Part shown: positions 15,608 through 23,966 of the stretch, piece after piece
How positions within the stretch are numbered: position 1 is the first letter of the stretch
Layout of the letters: the number at the start of each line of letters is the position of its first letter
DNA from: Anaeroplasma bactoclasticum
GTDB taxonomy: Bacteria > Bacillota_I > Bacilli_A > Acholeplasmatales > Anaeroplasmataceae
Reading direction: 5' to 3'
Length of the DNA: 51,571 bases
Assembly: GCF_003550015.1 (NCBI RefSeq)
Contig: NZ_QXEV01000012.1
Coordinates: forward strand, 1 to 51,571
Notes under the pieces: model-generated
Database searches by the model: none
What the model saw: the letters and a program-made list of their open reading frames with translations, nothing else
Told to the model about the DNA's origin: nothing
Program-made: the position numbers and the translations under genes

Positions 15608-17416
15608 ATGAATTTTAAAGAAATAATGGAGAAGTATGAAGAGAATTATTTTAATATTAAAAAGCTTGATGAATTGTTAGATTCCTCTAGTGATTTTGAT
15701 TCTTGGCTATCCAATATGAGAACTAGAGCTTTAAAGCTTCAGGAGTTTTATTCTATAGATAATCAATTGCTAGATGAAATATGTAATTATAGCAAAGAAG
15801 AAATTTTAAATGAGGAAGAAGCTAAAGCACTAGAAGAAGGAATAGATAAGCTTTATGATGATTATGTAATGGATGCATCCTTCTTATATCCTATTTTGTT
15901 AAAGCTAATTCATTATTATGAAGAAAAAAACAACATAGAAAAGCTTATTGAGCTTTATTATGTTGCTTTCTATTTATTAAATGAAAGTGAAAGAAGAAGT
16001 GCTAATTTAGATGCTGATTTAACGTATCAATATAAGATATTAGCTTTAAAAGATCATTATCAGGAATTACCACTTATCTCTAGAAGAAAATTCTTTTTAG
16101 TTTATTATAATTTATCTAGTGTATGCTTAGGAATGAATTCTACTGTAACACCAGAAGAATCCATTAAATGGTATAAGGAGGCTCGTGATTTCTTTTATTC
16201 TGATTTAGTTCAGTCTATCGATAAGGATACCGATAGAATTGTTGAATTATTTGAAACGATTGAATATGACTGGATTGCAGTTATTGATAGGGCAAATGAA
16301 TTATCAAGTGAAGGTAGAGAAGAAGTATTTAAAGTAATTGATAAGCTATATAAAGAGGAACTTCTAAATGGGAATGAATTTGAGATGGATTCCTTTGTTT
16401 TTAGTTCTAATTTAGAAAAGGAAAGATTATTAAATCATATTACTCTAGAGGAATGTATCAATAGATATTTAGAGTATTATAGATATAATTTAAATACTTT
16501 TGATGGAGAATATAATCAAGAGAATTATTATACATTTATGGAAAGCCCCATCGCAATTGAAAGATGGCTATCACAAAGTTTAGATAATAGCTTTAGAAGA
16601 AAGGTATTCAATGAAATTAATGAAGCCTTTATGTCTAAGTATAAGCATTACTTTGGTGTTGTACCAACTCCATTTATTTATTCAGTACTTGCAGAATGGT
16701 GTGAATGCTCGATTAAATATTTAGTAGATTCTAAGGAAAAGGAAGAAGCTATATTTAATTTGATTGTCAAAAATCAAATTCCAACATATTTGCATTCTGT
16801 AATGGTTATGAAGCTATCTAAAAAGCTATTTGAGGTAGCATATAAGGAGAATAAGAGCTTATTTGATAATATCCCACTAGAATATGATGATTTGAGGGAA
16901 TTTGTCAAAAAGAGCGCCCTTTTACACGATATTGGTAAAGTTAAAATTACAAATGTTATCAACAAGCAAGGAAGAAGATTATCCGATATGGAATTTAAGG
17001 GTATTTCTTTGCATCCAGAATTTGGTATTGACTTAGTAAAGGATGATCCAGATTTAAGAAAATATATGGATATCATCTTATATCATCATAAATGGTATGA
17101 TGGTACAAAGGGGTATCCTAAAGGAGATATGAATACAAAATCCCCATATAGAATTATTATAGATATTGTATCTATTGCCGATTGTATGGATGCTGCAACA
17201 GATGACTTAGGTAGAAATTATAAAAGCTCTAAGGATGTATTAACAGTAATTGAAGAATTTATTAGTGATAGTGGTACTAGATATAATCCAGATTTAGTAA
17301 AAATATTATCTGAAAGTAAAGAATTAATTAAAGAATTTACTATAATTACAAAAGAAAAAAGAGCTCATTATATGTATGAAGCATATATGGAAGCTAGAGC
17401 TCTTATAAAGGAATAA
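15608..17416 (+). CDS. HD-GYP domain protein with a long helical N-terminus
   Basis: 602 residues. The first ~390 are almost entirely helical and charged, with no membrane segment; they look like a TPR-like or other solenoid sensor but I do not recognise them. The C-terminal part (about 395-560) is an HD-GYP domain: LLHDIGK with His440-Asp441, then HPEFGIDLV, HH at 493-494 and DGTKGYP with GYP at 502-504, then IADCMDAATDD. These are the metal-binding and GYP signatures of c-di-GMP phosphodiesterases. The protein is probably cytosolic. Ribosome-binding site AGGGGA. Co-transcribed with the MBL hydrolase. Activity on another cyclic nucleotide is possible. Confidence 0.85.
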   Translation: MNFKEIMEKYEENYFNIKKLDELLDSSSDFDSWLSNMRTRALKLQEFYSIDNQLLDEICNYSKEEILNEEEAKALEEGIDKLYDDYVMDASFLYPILLKLIHYYEEKNNIEKLIELYYVAFYLLNESERRSANLDADLTYQYKILALKDHYQELPLISRRKFFLVYYNLSSVCLGMNSTVTPEESIKWYKEARDFFYSDLVQSIDKDTDRIVELFETIEYDWIAVIDRANELSSEGREEVFKVIDKLYKEELLNGNEFEMDSFVFSSNLEKERLLNHITLEECINRYLEYYRYNLNTFDGEYNQENYYTFMESPIAIERWLSQSLDNSFRRKVFNEINEAFMSKYKHYFGVVPTPFIYSVLAEWCECSIKYLVDSKEKEEAIFNLIVKNQIPTYLHSVMVMKLSKKLFEVAYKENKSLFDNIPLEYDDLREFVKKSALLHDIGKVKITNVINKQGRRLSDMEFKGISLHPEFGIDLVKDDPDLRKYMDIILYHHKWYDGTKGYPKGDMNTKSPYRIIIDIVSIADCMDAATDDLGRNYKSSKDVLTVIEEFISDSGTRYNPDLVKILSESKELIKEFTIITKEKRAHYMYEAYMEARALIKE

Positions 17417-17424
17417 TGAAGATT

Positions 17425-17455
17425 TCCTGGTTTTAAATCAGGATTTTTTCTTTTA
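17425..17455 (+). terminator. Probable terminator after the HD-GYP gene
   Basis: TCCTG (17425-17429) pairs with CAGGA (17439-17443) across a 9-base loop, followed by TTTTTTCTTTT. The stem is short, so efficiency is uncertain. Confidence 0.55.
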
Positions 17456-17563
17456 ATATTTTATATAAAATCCGTATATTATTCACATTTTTATTATCTT
17501 TTCCTTTTTTCTTTTCTTAGATTATGATAAAATATTTACAAATTGTTTTTTTGGAGGATTACT

Positions 17564-18571
17564 ATGAAAAAGCTAATTTTACCTGAAAATTATAAATCCG
17601 AGCTTGGACTTTTGGATACTGAGATTGCAATTAAATTTGTCAAAGATACATTTGAAAGAGATTTAGCAGATAAATTAAATCTAACACGTGTTTCTGCGCC
17701 ACTATTTGTATTTCCAAAAACAGGCTTAAATGATAACCTAAATGGATATGAAAGAAGAGTTAATTTCGATATTAAGAATATTGATTCTGAAGTTGAAATT
17801 GTACAGTCCTTAGCAAAGTGGAAAAGAAATGCCTTAGCTAGATATGCCTTCTTACCTCATACAGGACTATATACGGATATGAATGCGATAAGAAGAGACG
17901 AGGATTTAGATACAATGCATTCTGCATATGTAGATCAGTGGGACTGGGAAAAGATTATTACTCGTGAAGATAGAAATGAAATATTCTTAAGAAAGACTGT
18001 TAAAGATATTTATTCTGTTATTTTAGAGCTTGAGCATAAGGTATCTAAGGTACACCCTCATTTATATAATGAATTACCAGAGGATATTTATTTTATTACT
18101 TCAGAAGAATTATTACAGATGTATCCTAATAAAACTCCTCAAGAAAGAGAATATTTAATTTGTAAAGAAAAGAAGGCAGTATTCATACTTGGCATTGGTG
18201 GTAAGCTTTCTAATGGTATGCCACACGATGGTAGAGCTGCAGACTATGATGATTGGGCTTTAAATGGTGATATTTTACTATATTATGATGTACTTGATAT
18301 CGCATTTGAAATTTCTTCTATGGGTATTCGTGTCGATGAAAAATCTATTCTTACTCAGCTAAAGGAAAAGAAGGAAGAATTTAAAATGGAAAACCCATAT
18401 GTACAGGATATCTTAAATTCTAGATTACCACTTACTATCGGTGGAGGTATTGGTCAGTCTAGATTATGTATGTTCATGCTAAGGAAGGCTCATATCGGTG
18501 AGGTTCAAGCATCCGTATGGGATGATAATGATTTAGAAGAATTAAGGAAACACAATATTATCTTATTGTAA
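17564..18571 (+). CDS. asnA: Aspartate--ammonia ligase
   Basis: 335 residues; ATP-dependent synthesis of asparagine from aspartate and ammonia, class II aminoacyl-tRNA-synthetase-like fold. Recognisable AsnA segments are RVSAPLFV, GLNDNLNGYERRVNFDI, EIVQSLAKWKR, GLYTDMNAIRRDED, HSAYVDQWDWEK, FILGIGGKLSNG, HDGRAADYDDW and the end LTIGGGIGQSRLCMF..., all in the expected order and at family length (~330). The ATG at 17564 follows TTGGAGG; the upstream in-frame start at 17543 has no ribosome-binding site. Single gene with its own terminator. No T-box or other tRNA-sensing leader is visible upstream. Confidence 0.97.
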   Translation: MKKLILPENYKSELGLLDTEIAIKFVKDTFERDLADKLNLTRVSAPLFVFPKTGLNDNLNGYERRVNFDIKNIDSEVEIVQSLAKWKRNALARYAFLPHTGLYTDMNAIRRDEDLDTMHSAYVDQWDWEKIITREDRNEIFLRKTVKDIYSVILELEHKVSKVHPHLYNELPEDIYFITSEELLQMYPNKTPQEREYLICKEKKAVFILGIGGKLSNGMPHDGRAADYDDWALNGDILLYYDVLDIAFEISSMGIRVDEKSILTQLKEKKEEFKMENPYVQDILNSRLPLTIGGGIGQSRLCMFMLRKAHIGEVQASVWDDNDLEELRKHNIILL

Positions 18572-18592
18572 TAAAAAAAGAAAAGAAACAAG

Positions 18593-18625
18593 GTGAAGCA
18601 TATGCAAAGTATGCTTCACTTTTTT
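18593..18625 (+). terminator. asnA terminator
   Basis: GTGAAGCATA (18593-18602) and TATGCTTCAC (18610-18619) form a 10-bp stem with a 7-base loop, followed by TTTTTT. Confidence 0.9.
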
Positions 18626-18669
18626 GTAAAAAAATCGATAAAACGATGAAGTTGTTGTGTGAAAATTGT

Positions 18670-18697
18670 TTGAATGGGCTTAAAACTATGTTATAAT
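18670..18697 (+). promoter_or_regulatory. Promoter of the AAA+/surface-protein operon
   Basis: TTGAAT (18670-18675), 16-base spacer, TATAAT (18692-18697), with TGT before the -10 giving an extended -10. No other convincing promoter was seen before the terminators at 39826, so the nine genes probably form one ~21 kb transcript. Confidence 0.7.
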
Positions 18698-18756
18698 AAA
18701 CTGATTGTTTCTAGGGATTATTTATTTTATAAATAATTTCATTGAGGAGGGTTAAT

Positions 18757-19767
18757 ATGCCAGAGAAAGACGAGCCTGTCGTTGTATCAAGCTATAAGAG
18801 GGATGAGGGACCAGAGCCTATATTTGTTGCGGAAGGAAAAGAAGCTGAGGATGAGCCAGTCATCCTAAAGTTTGACGTAGCTAAAAAGGAAGAAAAGAAG
18901 GGCTTCCATGTTAAGATGCCCAATCTTACACTAACCTCTGTTGCCTTAAGAAATATGGCAGAAGAAATTTCCAAATATTTAAAGAATTTTGGAATGGAAA
19001 TTAAAGAGGATGAATTAAAAGTATTCATCTCTAGCCTAACATCAAGGTTAATCGTAATCGATGATGCCGATTGCTTAGAATATACATCTAAAATAAGTGA
19101 ATATTTTTGTGATAATACATTCGTTTGTAAGGGCGCATATGATGCAGCCTTATTAAAATGCTGCTATAGCGCATGTAGAAATCCTTTAGTTGCACACTTT
19201 TTACTTTGGCCAATAAAGGATAAAGTACCAATGCCTGAATTTTTAATTCGTTATATAGAGCTTCCAGCATCTGGTATTGAAATGGTAATGAATGAATATA
19301 TCAATGATGCTTATGTTGGTAAGGCAAAGCTTCCAGATAACATCTTCGTTATTGCCTATGGAAATAGTAACTATTTAGATAAGAGACTAAATAGACAATA
19401 TACAATTTGGAATCCTAGACTTAAAAGAGTTGAAAAGGAAAATACAGGCTATAAAACAATTTCTATGAATTCATTTAAGAATATGCATAAGGTTATGGAT
19501 CCAATTAATGACCAGTTATGGACAAAAATGAGTGGTATAGAAGAAGTATTAGATTCTATGAGTGTTACTTTAGAAAACAAGGATTGTAATCATTTAGATG
19601 ACTTCTTAGTTACTTTAGTAAATCAAGGAATCAATAATGATAAGGCATTAAAGTATTTATGTGATTATCGCTTATTCCCTATGGTTTCTAAATATTTAGA
19701 CCTAGAGGAATTTAAAAGAAGGTTAACTGAAGCAGGAATATATGCTAAGGGAAGGGAGAACTTATAA
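18757..19767 (+). CDS. Probable catalytically dead AAA+ paralogue (pseudo-ATPase)
   Basis: 336 residues from the ATG at 18757, 6 bases after GAGGAGG; a longer frame from a TTG at 18742 starts before the ribosome-binding site. The acidic N-terminus (1-55) looks disordered and no membrane segment is seen. The region ISKYLKNFGMEIKEDELKVF lines up with the segment just before the Walker A motif of the two downstream ATPases (YSASALGLYYSEQDIRRF). KLPDNIFVIAYGNSN lines up with their KLPDN(M/I)WFIGT(V/A)NND. Where they have GMSGTGKTS this protein has DDADCLEYTS, and where they have ITILDEMN it has HFLLWPIK, so both nucleotide-binding motifs are lost. It may be a structural or regulatory member of a mixed ring. 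The stop overlaps the next ATG by one base. Homology is my reading of short alignments. Confidence 0.6.
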   Translation: MPEKDEPVVVSSYKRDEGPEPIFVAEGKEAEDEPVILKFDVAKKEEKKGFHVKMPNLTLTSVALRNMAEEISKYLKNFGMEIKEDELKVFISSLTSRLIVIDDADCLEYTSKISEYFCDNTFVCKGAYDAALLKCCYSACRNPLVAHFLLWPIKDKVPMPEFLIRYIELPASGIEMVMNEYINDAYVGKAKLPDNIFVIAYGNSNYLDKRLNRQYTIWNPRLKRVEKENTGYKTISMNSFKNMHKVMDPINDQLWTKMSGIEEVLDSMSVTLENKDCNHLDDFLVTLVNQGINNDKALKYLCDYRLFPMVSKYLDLEEFKRRLTEAGIYAKGRENL

Positions 19768-20978
19768 TGAATTTATTTCAAAACCCAGTATTTTTAACAA
19801 TTTTATTAGGCATTCTATTTGTTGGAATTTTAGCACTTGGAATCCTATTCTTTTTATATACAAAAAATCCAAAGGATGATTCTAAAAAAGAAGTTGGAGC
19901 ATCTAGATTTACCTCTTTAATTGATATTGATAAAGCAAATGAAAATAAAGAGCCTGAAGTATATAGCCCAATTACCTTTAAAGAGCTATGTGATAATTTT
20001 AGAAATTATTCCGCAAGTGCTTTAGGTCTATATTATTCTGAGCAAGATATCAGAAGATTCATTACAGGTCTTGCAACAAGCCATATTATGATTTTACAGG
20101 GTATGTCTGGTACAGGAAAAACTTCCTTAGCCTACGCATTTGGTAGATTTACAGAAAATGATTCATCCATTATTCCTGTTCAGCCAATGTGGAAGGAAAG
20201 AACAGACTTAATTGGTTATTACAATGAATTCACAAAGAAGTTTAATGAAACTCCATTCCTAGAATCCTTGTATAAAGCAAATTATTCTAAAGATATGTTT
20301 ATTACAATCCTAGATGAGATGAATATTGCAAGAGTTGAGTATTATTTTGCAGAATTCTTATCTTTACTTGAAATTCCAGATCCTGAATCTAGATATATTG
20401 ATGTAGTATCTGCCGCATTACCTGGAGATCCAATTAAGCTTAAGGAGGGTCAAATTAAATTACCAGATAATATGTGGTTTATCGGTACAGTTAATAACGA
20501 TGACTCTACTTTCTCTATTTCAGATAAGGTATATGACCGTGCGATGATTATGAATTTGGATAAGCGTGCTACTCCATTTGATGCACAAAACCCAGGTTCT
20601 ATGAAAATCTCTGCAGAGGATTTCTTAAATCTTGCAAAGGAAACTGGAAATAATTACCAAGTAAGAGAAGAATTAACAGACCTATTAACAAAGCTTGATA
20701 TTTATTTACAAGAGAATTTCTATATTTCCTTTGGTAACCGTATTAATCGCCAGATTAAGCAATACCTAGCTTGCTATATTGCTTGCGGTGGAGAGGAAAT
20801 GGAAGCACTCGATGATATCTTAGCTAAAAAGGTATTTAGAAAGCTAGGTAATGGTAGTGCTGCCTTAGTTAAAAAGGAAATTGATAGCTTATATGATAAG
20901 CTTGATGAATTATTTGGTTCAGGCTCTATGCCTGAGTGCCGTCATGCAATTGCCCGTATTTCTCAGACTGCAAGATAA
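19767..20978 (+). CDS. Membrane-anchored McrB-type AAA+ ATPase, copy 1
   Basis: 403 residues. A single N-terminal membrane span (about 8-32) and a ~35-residue linker precede an AAA_5/McrB-clade ATPase domain. Walker A is GMSGTGKTS (112-120), then PVQPMWKERTDLIGYYNEF, Walker B ITILDEMNIARVEYYFAEF (179-197), then the sensor region FIGTVNNDDSTF (238-249) and a candidate arginine finger in DKVYDRAM (Arg258). The DEMN.ARVEYYFAEFLS block is typical of McrB-like proteins rather than of MoxR. The ATPase faces the cytoplasm if the N-terminus is outside, which a short uncharged N-terminus allows. Overlaps the pseudo-ATPase gene by one base. McrB proteins are normally soluble, so the membrane anchor is unusual. 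Confidence 0.85.
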   Translation: MNLFQNPVFLTILLGILFVGILALGILFFLYTKNPKDDSKKEVGASRFTSLIDIDKANENKEPEVYSPITFKELCDNFRNYSASALGLYYSEQDIRRFITGLATSHIMILQGMSGTGKTSLAYAFGRFTENDSSIIPVQPMWKERTDLIGYYNEFTKKFNETPFLESLYKANYSKDMFITILDEMNIARVEYYFAEFLSLLEIPDPESRYIDVVSAALPGDPIKLKEGQIKLPDNMWFIGTVNNDDSTFSISDKVYDRAMIMNLDKRATPFDAQNPGSMKISAEDFLNLAKETGNNYQVREELTDLLTKLDIYLQENFYISFGNRINRQIKQYLACYIACGGEEMEALDDILAKKVFRKLGNGSAALVKKEIDSLYDKLDELFGSGSMPECRHAIARISQTAR

Positions 20979-21001
20979 ATTTTAGATTTTGAGGTGAAAC
21001 T

Positions 21002-22666
21002 ATGGACCAAATGAATAAGGTCTATTGGAAAATTTCAGATTATATCCAAAGCATAAAGGATATTAAGGAATTAGATCCTATTATTAAGGATTTAACAAGA
21101 TATAGTGATAAAGATATTTTCCAAAGAATTAAAAACGAAATAATAATTGAAGATGATTGGATTACCTTTACAGAATCTAAGATTAAATATGTAGAGGCTG
21201 CAGTATTTGAAAACCGTCAGTTTATTCGTGAAGAAGGAGAGGTATTACCAATTGAAAGAATCCGTAAGGTTTCTCCTTCCTCTGTTTCTCATTTAGCGAA
21301 GCATTCCGATTATATTGAAAAATATACAGAAGGAGAAGATATCACTCCATCTAAGCTTTATACCGTAAACAAGGATACAGATTATGGTGTATATGAAAAT
21401 AAATTCATTTATTTATTGCTTTTAACATTATCTGATTTTATCTTCCGTATCAGAGAAGATGTAATGTCTAGCGTTAAAGGTGAAAATGGAGTATTCCAAA
21501 TTAGAAGAAGAAATGAAATCTTAGGTGATGATATTGAGCTATCCTTAAGACTTGAATTTAGAAATGCTACTTTAGAAGAAAAGCTTACAGAGCATGAAGC
21601 TAAAAAGCTTACTCGTATGGAAGCCTTAAGAGAAAGAGTTGGAGCTCTACTTGCGACTCCTTTGATGCAAATTGTTTCAAAAGAGCCTGTAATTTCATCA
21701 AATATTACAAAAACAAATGTTTTAACAATGAATGAGAATTTCTCGAATTCATTAGAGCTATATGAGTATTTATTAAACTATGATAAAAAATGCTATCACG
21801 TGAATAAGGTTACTGAGGTAGTTCCTATTTCATCTAGTCTAGCATTCCCAATGCTTGGCCTTGAGCTTTTAGTTTCCTTACTAAAAGAATCAAAAACAGA
21901 TGATTATGAAATCAAGAAAAATGAAATCATCGCAGATGAAAAGAAAAAGGCAATTGATGAGCTTTCAAAAAGAATTGATAAGATTAAAGAAAAATATCAA
22001 GCAGATCCTTCAAGTTATGTTGCAATACTTGAGGATAAGATTAATTTACTTGAATCTGAAAATATGCAGATGCAGGTATTAAGAGATAATCTAGATAAGA
22101 TTGTCTTAGTAAAGGAAGGCTTAGATAAGGATAATAAAGCCTTAAGAATGGATATTGATAATCTTTTAAGTAAATTAAGAGATTTAGAGGCTAGATTAAA
22201 GGATGTTAATGCTAGTGAAGATTTAATCCGTACTCAGTATGAAGATAAGCTCAAAGAAAAGAATAAAGAAATTGAAGAATTAAAAGAAGCATTAGAAAAG
22301 AAAACAAATGAGCTTCAGGAAGCCTTAATTCAAAAACAAAATGCTATTTCTAAAACAGATAAGTTAAAAGAAGATTTATCCAATGAAAGAAAAAAATATG
22401 ATGAGCTTAAGAGAACATCTGATTTGGAAATTGAATCTAAGGATAAAGAAATTAATGAGCTTTTAGATTTCAAGAGATTAAATGAAGGAAGATTTAAAGG
22501 CATCCAGGCAATGGCTGGAGAAATAAATTCAGAAAATGCAGAAACCTCTAAGGAAGCATTTGATGAGCTTGAGAATGAATATAATGCATTCACAAGCTAT
22601 TATGAAGAGGTTTGGAAAAAAACAAAGAAAGAGATTATAAAAGAGATTAAGAGAAAGAAGGGATAA
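21002..22666 (+). CDS. DUF2357/McrC-like protein with a coiled-coil C-terminus
   Basis: 554 residues, cytosolic. The first ~290 contain DTDYGVYENKFIYLLLLTL (YENKF at 131-135), which matches the YENRF signature of DUF2357/McrC-type partners of McrB ATPases. LELYEYLLNYDKKCYHV (from about residue 250) sits where such proteins lead into their PD-(D/E)XK nuclease. From about residue 300 to 500 the sequence is instead heptad-rich coiled coil (KKAIDELSKRIDKIKEKYQ, EEKNKEIEELKEAL-like), ending in the basic KKEIIKEIKRKKG. No nuclease motif is visible. It lies between the two McrB-like ATPases, with gaps of 23 and 1 bases. It is probably the partner or assembly factor of the ATPase ring. The DUF2357 call rests on a short motif plus context. 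Confidence 0.6.
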   Translation: MDQMNKVYWKISDYIQSIKDIKELDPIIKDLTRYSDKDIFQRIKNEIIIEDDWITFTESKIKYVEAAVFENRQFIREEGEVLPIERIRKVSPSSVSHLAKHSDYIEKYTEGEDITPSKLYTVNKDTDYGVYENKFIYLLLLTLSDFIFRIREDVMSSVKGENGVFQIRRRNEILGDDIELSLRLEFRNATLEEKLTEHEAKKLTRMEALRERVGALLATPLMQIVSKEPVISSNITKTNVLTMNENFSNSLELYEYLLNYDKKCYHVNKVTEVVPISSSLAFPMLGLELLVSLLKESKTDDYEIKKNEIIADEKKKAIDELSKRIDKIKEKYQADPSSYVAILEDKINLLESENMQMQVLRDNLDKIVLVKEGLDKDNKALRMDIDNLLSKLRDLEARLKDVNASEDLIRTQYEDKLKEKNKEIEELKEALEKKTNELQEALIQKQNAISKTDKLKEDLSNERKKYDELKRTSDLEIESKDKEINELLDFKRLNEGRFKGIQAMAGEINSENAETSKEAFDELENEYNAFTSYYEEVWKKTKKEIIKEIKRKKG

Positions 22667-22667
22667 T

Positions 22668-23963
22668 ATGAAATCCTATAAAACATGGATATTTGTAACC
22701 TTTGGCTTAGTCATAGTAGTTGTAGGACTCTTAATTGGAGGAATCCTAAGCTTCTATTCGGCTGGTTATACTGTTGAAGGTTCATCAGGCATAGTTGTTA
22801 TGCTACTTTTATCCCTTGTTTTAGTTGGTCTTTTAACAGCAATTGTACTAGTAAGCTTACTAATGAAGGACCAAAAGAAAAGAGGTAAGGATGCCGCTCA
22901 TGCATTCCCTGCCTTAGAAAGAATTGATGATGAAATGAAAAAGAATCCTCCACTTCCTTATGATAAGGTAAGCTTAGAGGAATTCTGTAATGAGTTTAGA
23001 AATTTCTCTGCAGGAGAATTAGGTCTATATTATTCTATTGATGATATAAGAAGATTTATTGCAGGCTTAGCTGTATCTCATATTCTAATATTACAGGGTA
23101 TGTCTGGTACAGGTAAGACATCTTTGGCTTACGCATTTGGTAAATTTATTGAAAGAGATTCAACAATTATACCAATTCAGCCAATGTGGAAGGAAAGAAC
23201 AGATTTACTTGGATATTATAATGAATTCTCTAAAAGATTTAATGAGACTCAATTTTTAGAGACCATTTATCAAGCAAACTGGAGAAATGATATGTTTGTT
23301 ACAATTTTAGATGAGATGAATATCGCAAGAGTTGAGTATTATTTTGCGGAATTCTTATCCTTAATGGAAATCCCATCGAATTCTAGATATTTAGAGATTA
23401 TTTCATCTACATCAATTCATGACCCAGTTAAAATGAAGAATGGTCAAATTAAATTACCAGATAATATTTGGTTTATCGGTACAGCAAATAATGATGATTC
23501 AACATTTGCAATATCCGATAAGGTATATGACCGTTCTATGGTATTAAATTTAGACCATAAGGCAGAAGCATTTACTGTAGATAATTGGCGTCATATTCGT
23601 ATGAATGCTTATGACTTCCAAAAGATGGCAAGACAGGCTATGGCAGAATACCGCTTGAGATATAAATATAAGAATAAGCTTGAAAGATTAGATTTATATA
23701 TGCAGGATACATTTAGATTATCCTTCGGTAACCGTATTAATCGTCAGATTGAGGAATATACATCTGTATATGTTGCTTGCGGCGGAGATGAGCTTGAAGC
23801 ATTAGATGATATTTTATCTAAAAAGGTATTTAGAAAGCTTGTTGGTGGAAACTCCCTATATTTAAAGAGAAAATCTGGTGAGCTTTTAGATAAGCTTGAT
23901 GAATTATTTGGACAAAATAAAATGGTTTTGTGTAAGGAAATCATTTTAAGACTAGTGAGGTAA
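22668..23963 (+). CDS. Membrane-anchored McrB-type AAA+ ATPase, copy 2
   Basis: 431 residues. Two membrane spans (about 8-29 and 42-66) with a short outer loop, so the ATPase domain is cytosolic. Walker A is GMSGTGKTS (144-152), then PIQPMWKERTDLLGYYNEF, Walker B VTILDEMNIARVEYYFAEF (from 211), sensor region FIGTANNDDSTF, and a basic DKVYDRSM finger candidate. It is clearly a paralogue of the protein at 19767: the ATPase cores are nearly collinear (both end with LSFGNRINRQI.EY and KKVFRKL..), while the N-terminal membrane parts are unrelated. Two active copies plus the inactive first gene suggest a hetero-oligomer. Starts one base after the previous stop. Confidence 0.85.
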   Translation: MKSYKTWIFVTFGLVIVVVGLLIGGILSFYSAGYTVEGSSGIVVMLLLSLVLVGLLTAIVLVSLLMKDQKKRGKDAAHAFPALERIDDEMKKNPPLPYDKVSLEEFCNEFRNFSAGELGLYYSIDDIRRFIAGLAVSHILILQGMSGTGKTSLAYAFGKFIERDSTIIPIQPMWKERTDLLGYYNEFSKRFNETQFLETIYQANWRNDMFVTILDEMNIARVEYYFAEFLSLMEIPSNSRYLEIISSTSIHDPVKMKNGQIKLPDNIWFIGTANNDDSTFAISDKVYDRSMVLNLDHKAEAFTVDNWRHIRMNAYDFQKMARQAMAEYRLRYKYKNKLERLDLYMQDTFRLSFGNRINRQIEEYTSVYVACGGDELEALDDILSKKVFRKLVGGNSLYLKRKSGELLDKLDELFGQNKMVLCKEIILRLVR

Positions 23964-23966
23964 GCT

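Noticed and set aside
17450-17563. T-box or riboswitch ahead of asnA
   Set aside because: The leader is short and lacks the TGGNACCGCG T-box core or an antiterminator/terminator pair.
18792-19028. Antisense open frames inside the operon and elsewhere
   Set aside because: These frames have no ribosome-binding site, overlap well-supported genes completely and show the composition expected of a complement of AT-rich coding sequence.
19767-23963. A McrBC-type restriction system
   Set aside because: The ATPases fit the McrB clade, but no methylcytosine-binding domain or PD-(D/E)XK nuclease motif is visible, and both ATPases carry membrane spans. A defence role is not excluded but is not supported by sequence.
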